Source: Pseudomonas tohonis
GTDB lineage: Bacteria; Pseudomonadota; Gammaproteobacteria; Pseudomonadales; Pseudomonadaceae
Assembly (NCBI RefSeq): GCF_012767755.2
Contig: NZ_AP023189.1
Coordinates: 4,404,001-4,468,000, forward strand
DNA length: 64,000 nucleotides
Reading direction: 5' to 3'
Of this stretch, positions 60,936-64,000 are shown piece after piece. The notes beneath the pieces were generated by a model. It had not been told where the DNA came from. It saw only the letters and a program-made list of their open reading frames with translations, and made no database searches. A program made the translations under genes and the position numbers. Position 1 is the stretch's first letter. Each line of letters begins with the position of its first letter.

Positions 60936-61706
60936 TCAGAACGCCGGGGCGATCTGGCCCTTGTAGCGGGAGAGGATGAACTGGCGGACCTCCGGCGAAT
61001 TCAGCGCCTTGGCCAGCTTCTGCACGCCCGGGTCCTCGCGGTTGTCGGGGCGGGCGACGAGGAACTCGGCGTAGAGGTCCTTGCCCTTCTCGACGATCAG
61101 CGCGCTGTTGGTGTCGATGCCGGCTTCCAGGGCGTAGTTGGCGAAGACGAAGGCGAGGTCCACCTGGCTCACCGAGCGGGCCAGCAGCGCGCCTTCGAGT
61201 TCGCGGATCTTCAGCTTCTTCGGGTTCTCGGCGATGTCGCGCTGGGTGGCCAGGGTGTTGCTCGGGTCCTTGAGCTTGATCAGCCCGGCCTCGTGCAGCA
61301 GCACCAGGGCGCGGCCGGTGTTGACCGGGTCGTTGGGGATGGCCACCGAGGCGCCGTCCTTCAGCTCGTCCAGCGACTTGATCCGGGTGGAGTAGGCGCC
61401 GAAGGGCTCGATGTGGATGCCCACCACCGGAACCAGGTCGGTGTGGCGGCTCTTGTTGAACTCATCGAGGAACGGGCGGTACTGGTAGTAGTTGGCGTCG
61501 AGGTTCTTCTCCGCCAGCTGCACGTTGGGCTGGATGAAGTCGGTGAACACCTTGATGTCCAGGTCGACCCCTTCCTTGGCCAGGGCAGGTTTGACGAATT
61601 CGAGGATTTCCGCGTGGGGCACGGGGGTGGCGCCCACCACCAGTTTCTCGCCCGCCTGGGCGGTGAAAGCGACGACGGCGGCCAGTACGGCGATAGCCTT
61701 TTTCAT
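60936..61706 (-). CDS. metQ: MetQ-like ABC binding protein (second copy)
   Basis: A 256-residue NlpA/MetQ-family protein with a signal peptide (MKKAIAVLAAVVAFTAQA) and family motifs VGATPVPHAEILEFVKPALAKEGVDLDI, NLDANYYQYRPFLDEFN, VAIPNDPVNTGRALVLLHEAGLI and IRELEGALLARSVSQVDLAFV. It partners the MetI at 61803. The distant sequence from the copy at 56140 suggests different ligands. Confidence 0.9.
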   Translation of the reverse strand: MKKAIAVLAAVVAFTAQAGEKLVVGATPVPHAEILEFVKPALAKEGVDLDIKVFTDFIQPNVQLAEKNLDANYYQYRPFLDEFNKSRHTDLVPVVGIHIEPFGAYSTRIKSLDELKDGASVAIPNDPVNTGRALVLLHEAGLIKLKDPSNTLATQRDIAENPKKLKIRELEGALLARSVSQVDLAFVFANYALEAGIDTNSALIVEKGKDLYAEFLVARPDNREDPGVQKLAKALNSPEVRQFILSRYKGQIAPAF

Positions 61707-61802
61707 GGGTGTTGCTCCTGGGGCAGTGTTGGGTTGGCCGTCGTGGGGCGGACGTGGGGCCGTGTTCGGCAGCGGGACCCGGCTGCCGCGCGGGATAGGG
61801 AT

Positions 61803-62468
61803 TCAGCGGCGGCTGTAGCGCACCACCAGGCGGTCGCCGCTCATCTGCAGGGCCTGTACCAGCACCACCAGCAGGGCCACGGTGACCACCATCACGTCGG
61901 TCTGGAAACGCTGGTAGCCGAAGCGGATGGCCAGGTCGCCGAGCCCGCCGCCCCCGATCACGCCGGCCATCGCGGTGTAGTCCACCAGCACGATGGCGGT
62001 GACGGTGACGGCGGCGATCAGCCCGGTGCGCGCCTCGGGCAGCAGGGTGTGCCAGATGATCTGCCAGGTGCTGGCGCCCATGGACTGGGTGGCCTCCACC
62101 AGGCCGCGGTCGACCTCGCGCAGGGCGGTTTCCACCAGGCGGCCGAAGAACGGCGTGCAGCCGGCCACCAGCGGCGGGATGGCCCCGGCAACGCCGAGGG
62201 AGGTGCCGGTGAGCAGCGTGGTCAGCGGGATCATCACGATCAGCAGGATGATGAAGGGCAGCGAACGCAGCATGTTCACCAGGGCCGAGGCCAGCCGGTA
62301 GAAGCCGGGTTTCTCGTGCAGCTGCTTCTTGCCGGTGAGGTACAGCAGCACGCCCAGCGGCAGGCCCAGCAGCACGGTGAAGCCGAGGGCCAGGGCGAGC
62401 ATGGTCAGGGTGTCGATGCAGGCCTGGCCGATCTCCACCCAGTCGAGGTTGGCGAGCAGCGCGTTCAT
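61803..62468 (-). CDS. metI: MetI-like ABC permease (second copy)
   Basis: A 221-residue permease with NMLRSLPFIILLIVMIPLTTLLTGTSLG, EVDRGLVEATQSMGASTWQIIWHTLLPEA and MAGVIGGGGLGDLAIRFGYQRF. Its ATG overlaps the stop of the DszA-type gene by 4 bp. No metN lies next to it within the window; it could use the MetN at 54776 or one to the right of the window. Confidence 0.9.
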   Translation of the reverse strand: MNALLANLDWVEIGQACIDTLTMLALALGFTVLLGLPLGVLLYLTGKKQLHEKPGFYRLASALVNMLRSLPFIILLIVMIPLTTLLTGTSLGVAGAIPPLVAGCTPFFGRLVETALREVDRGLVEATQSMGASTWQIIWHTLLPEARTGLIAAVTVTAIVLVDYTAMAGVIGGGGLGDLAIRFGYQRFQTDVMVVTVALLVVLVQALQMSGDRLVVRYSRR

Positions 62469-63838
62469 GCCTCGCCCCTCCTGCGCAGGCGCGCCGCCGG
62501 GTGCGGCTCGGCGAGGCGGTCGCCCTGGCCGAACAGCTTGTGGCGCAGGCTGCCGGCTTCGTAGTCGCGCTTGAACAGCCCGCGCGCCTGCAGCTCCGGC
62601 ACCAGCAGGTCGACGATGTCGACGAAGGTTTCCGGCGCCACGATGCTGGACAGGTTGAAGCCGTCGACGTCGGTCTCCTCCACCCAGGCCTGCAGCTCGT
62701 CGGCGACGCTTTGCGGCGAGCCCACCAGCAGCGGGCCGTCGCCACCCAGGGCGCAGTAGTCGGCGATCTCGGCGGTGGTCCAGGTGCGGCTCGGGTCGGC
62801 GGCGGTGAAGGCGTCCACCGCCGACTGGATGGCGTTGCTCTCGACCTGGCGCAGCACCTGGTCCGGTGCGTACTGGCCGAAGTCGATGCCGGTCCAGCCG
62901 GACATCAGGGTCAGCGCGCCGTCCTGGCTGGCGTACTCGCGGTATTCGCGCAGCCGGGCCTGGGCCTCGGCGTCGGTGGGCGCGACGATCACCGTGAGCT
63001 GGTTGAACACCAGCAGGTCGCTGCCCTTGCGGCCATGGGCCTCGGCCTGGCGGCGCAGGTCGGCGACCTGGTTGCGCAGGATGTGGCGGGTGGGCGCGGC
63101 GACGAACACGCACTCGGCGTTGCCGGCGGCGAAGGCCTTGCCCCGGCTGGAGGCGCCGGCCTGGTAGAGCACCGGGGTGCGCTGCGGCGAGGGCTCGCTG
63201 AGGTGGAAGCCGGGCACCTCGAAGTGCGCGCCCTTGTGGGCGATGGGGTGCACCTTGGCCGGGTCGGCGTAGACGCCGCGCTCGGCATCGGCGACCACGG
63301 CGTCATCCTCCCAGCTGGCTTCCCAGAGCTTGTAGCAGACCTCCAGGTACTCGGCGGCCAGGGCGTAGCGCTGCTCGTGGTTGAGCTGCTGCTTGAGGCC
63401 GATGTTGCGCGCGCCGCTTTCCAGGTAGGAGGTGACGATGTTCCAGCCGGCGCGGCCACGGGTCAGGTGGTCCAGGGTGCTCATGCGCCGGGCGAAGGGG
63501 TACGGGTGCTCGAAGGACACCGAGGCGGTGACGCCGAAGCCCAGGTGTTCGGTGGCCGCGGCCATGGCCGGTACCAGCTGCAGCGGGTCGTTGGCCGGCA
63601 CCTGGGCGGCGTGCTGCAGGGCGTGCTCGGGGCCGCCGTGGTAGACGTCGTAGACGCCCAGCACGTCGGCGATGAACAGGCCGTCGATCTTGCCGCGCTC
63701 CAGGGTGCGCGCCAGCTCGATCCAGTAGTGGAGGTCGGTGTAGCGCCGCGCCTGGTCGCGCGGGTGGCGCCAGAGGCCCGGGGACAGGTGGCCGACGGTG
63801 TTCATGGCGAAGGCGTTGAGGCGGATCTGCTTGCTCAT
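62465..63838 (-). CDS. DszA/NtaA-type FMNH2-dependent monooxygenase
   Basis: A 457-residue luciferase-like enzyme of the DszA class: NAFAMNTVGHLSPGLWRHPRDQARRYTD, LERGKIDGLFIADVLGVYDVYHGG, GRAGWNIVTSYLESGARNIG, NHEQRYALAAEYLEVCYKLWEASWEDDAVVADAERGVYADPAKVH, LYQAGASSRGKAFAAGNAECVF. DszA itself converts an aromatic sulfone to a sulfinate; these relatives may act on other sulfones or thioethers. It is translationally coupled to metI and follows an SfnB-like gene, repeating the layout of the set at 56961-59617. Confidence 0.9.
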   Translation of the reverse strand: MSKQIRLNAFAMNTVGHLSPGLWRHPRDQARRYTDLHYWIELARTLERGKIDGLFIADVLGVYDVYHGGPEHALQHAAQVPANDPLQLVPAMAAATEHLGFGVTASVSFEHPYPFARRMSTLDHLTRGRAGWNIVTSYLESGARNIGLKQQLNHEQRYALAAEYLEVCYKLWEASWEDDAVVADAERGVYADPAKVHPIAHKGAHFEVPGFHLSEPSPQRTPVLYQAGASSRGKAFAAGNAECVFVAAPTRHILRNQVADLRRQAEAHGRKGSDLLVFNQLTVIVAPTDAEAQARLREYREYASQDGALTLMSGWTGIDFGQYAPDQVLRQVESNAIQSAVDAFTAADPSRTWTTAEIADYCALGGDGPLLVGSPQSVADELQAWVEETDVDGFNLSSIVAPETFVDIVDLLVPELQARGLFKRDYEAGSLRHKLFGQGDRLAEPHPAARLRRRGEA

Positions 63839-63846
63839 GGGGCGCC

Positions 63847-64000
63847 TCAGGACCAGTCGTGGCGCGGCGGCTTGACGCCGTTGAGCATCCAGTTGCCGAC
63901 GATGTGGTACTTCCAGCGCACCGGGTCGTGCAGGGTGTGCACGCGGGCGTTGCGCCAGTGGCGGTCATGGTTGTGCTGCTGCAGCGTCGAGCGGGTACCG
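63847..64000 (-). CDS. SfnB-like flavoprotein (5' part beyond the window)
   Basis: Only the last 50 residues are present, reading GTRSTLQQHNHDRHWRNARV then HTLHDPVRWKYHIVGNWMLN and ending RHDWS. The RHWRNARVHTLHDPVRWK block is the conserved SfnB/DszC C-terminus with its catalytic-type His. It ends 8 bp before the DszA-type gene, so a third SfnB-DszA pairing exists at the right edge. Confidence 0.85.
   Translation of the reverse strand, partial: GTRSTLQQHNHDRHWRNARVHTLHDPVRWKYHIVGNWMLNGVKPPRHDWS

Overview
The window is high-GC DNA typical of Pseudomonas: the msuEDC-sfnR operon, a wealth of SfnB-type and luciferase-like flavin monooxygenases, the Pseudomonas MetNIQ arrangement, and many small palindromic REP-like repeats (GCGAATGAATTCGC type) point to a free-living Pseudomonas. 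The species cannot be fixed from this stretch. No rRNA, tRNA or CRISPR was seen. Nearly the whole window is an organosulfur-scavenging island used when sulfate is scarce.

Layout. 1-2417 (minus): a YcaD-like MFS transporter cut by the window edge, and a glutamine synthetase-family ligase. 2679-3758 (minus): a sigma-54 activator of the SfnR type. 4065-12555 (plus): periplasmic binding protein, flavin monooxygenase, 27-residue mini-ORF, Tat-exported lipoprotein binding protein, TonB receptor and a second monooxygenase. 12936-13517 (minus): a small Bro-N (antirepressor-like) gene preceded by a C4-like antisense RNA. 22221-13746 (minus): a seven-gene operon encoding a DszB-like desulfinase, a class II aldolase-like protein, an SsuD-like monooxygenase and a complete peptide-type ABC importer. 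It is divergent from a DszC/SfnB-like flavoprotein at 22593. 23926-28966: a secreted amidohydrolase and a heterodimeric ABC exporter. 29460-30064: a HigBA-type toxin-antitoxin pair among repeats. 30945-40849: a second desulfinase locus with a divergent aldolase-like gene, a monooxygenase, two tandem DszB-like proteins and two TonB receptors. 41539-45632: msuE-msuD-msuC-sfnR. 48624-45979 (minus): an Ssu/Ats-type sulfonate or sulfate-ester ABC importer. 49061-53989: ChaC, an IS110-family element, a cupin, a divergent SDR/LysR pair and a Cys-rich mini-protein. 64000-54142 (minus): an operon-like array of two MetNIQ-type transporter sets (one without metN), two DszA/NtaA-type monooxygenases and three SfnB-type flavoproteins, running off the right edge.

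How it fits together. TonB receptors and ABC importers would bring in organosulfur compounds. FMNH2-dependent monooxygenases (SsuD/MsuD and DszA types) and acyl-CoA-dehydrogenase-fold monooxygenases (DszC/MsuC/SfnB types) would oxidise or cleave C-S bonds. Three cytoplasmic proteins that look like transport proteins but carry the DszB desulfinase active-site pattern would release sulfite. MsuE is the only FMN reductase seen in the window. Eleven promoters have -24/-12 (sigma-54) sequences, and most are preceded by a recurring palindrome close to CTGCTNCCCCAGCAGCAA. This suggests one regulon driven by the two SfnR-type activators. The most novel element is the twice-repeated association of DszB-like desulfinases with class II aldolase-like proteins that have lost canonical active-site residues.
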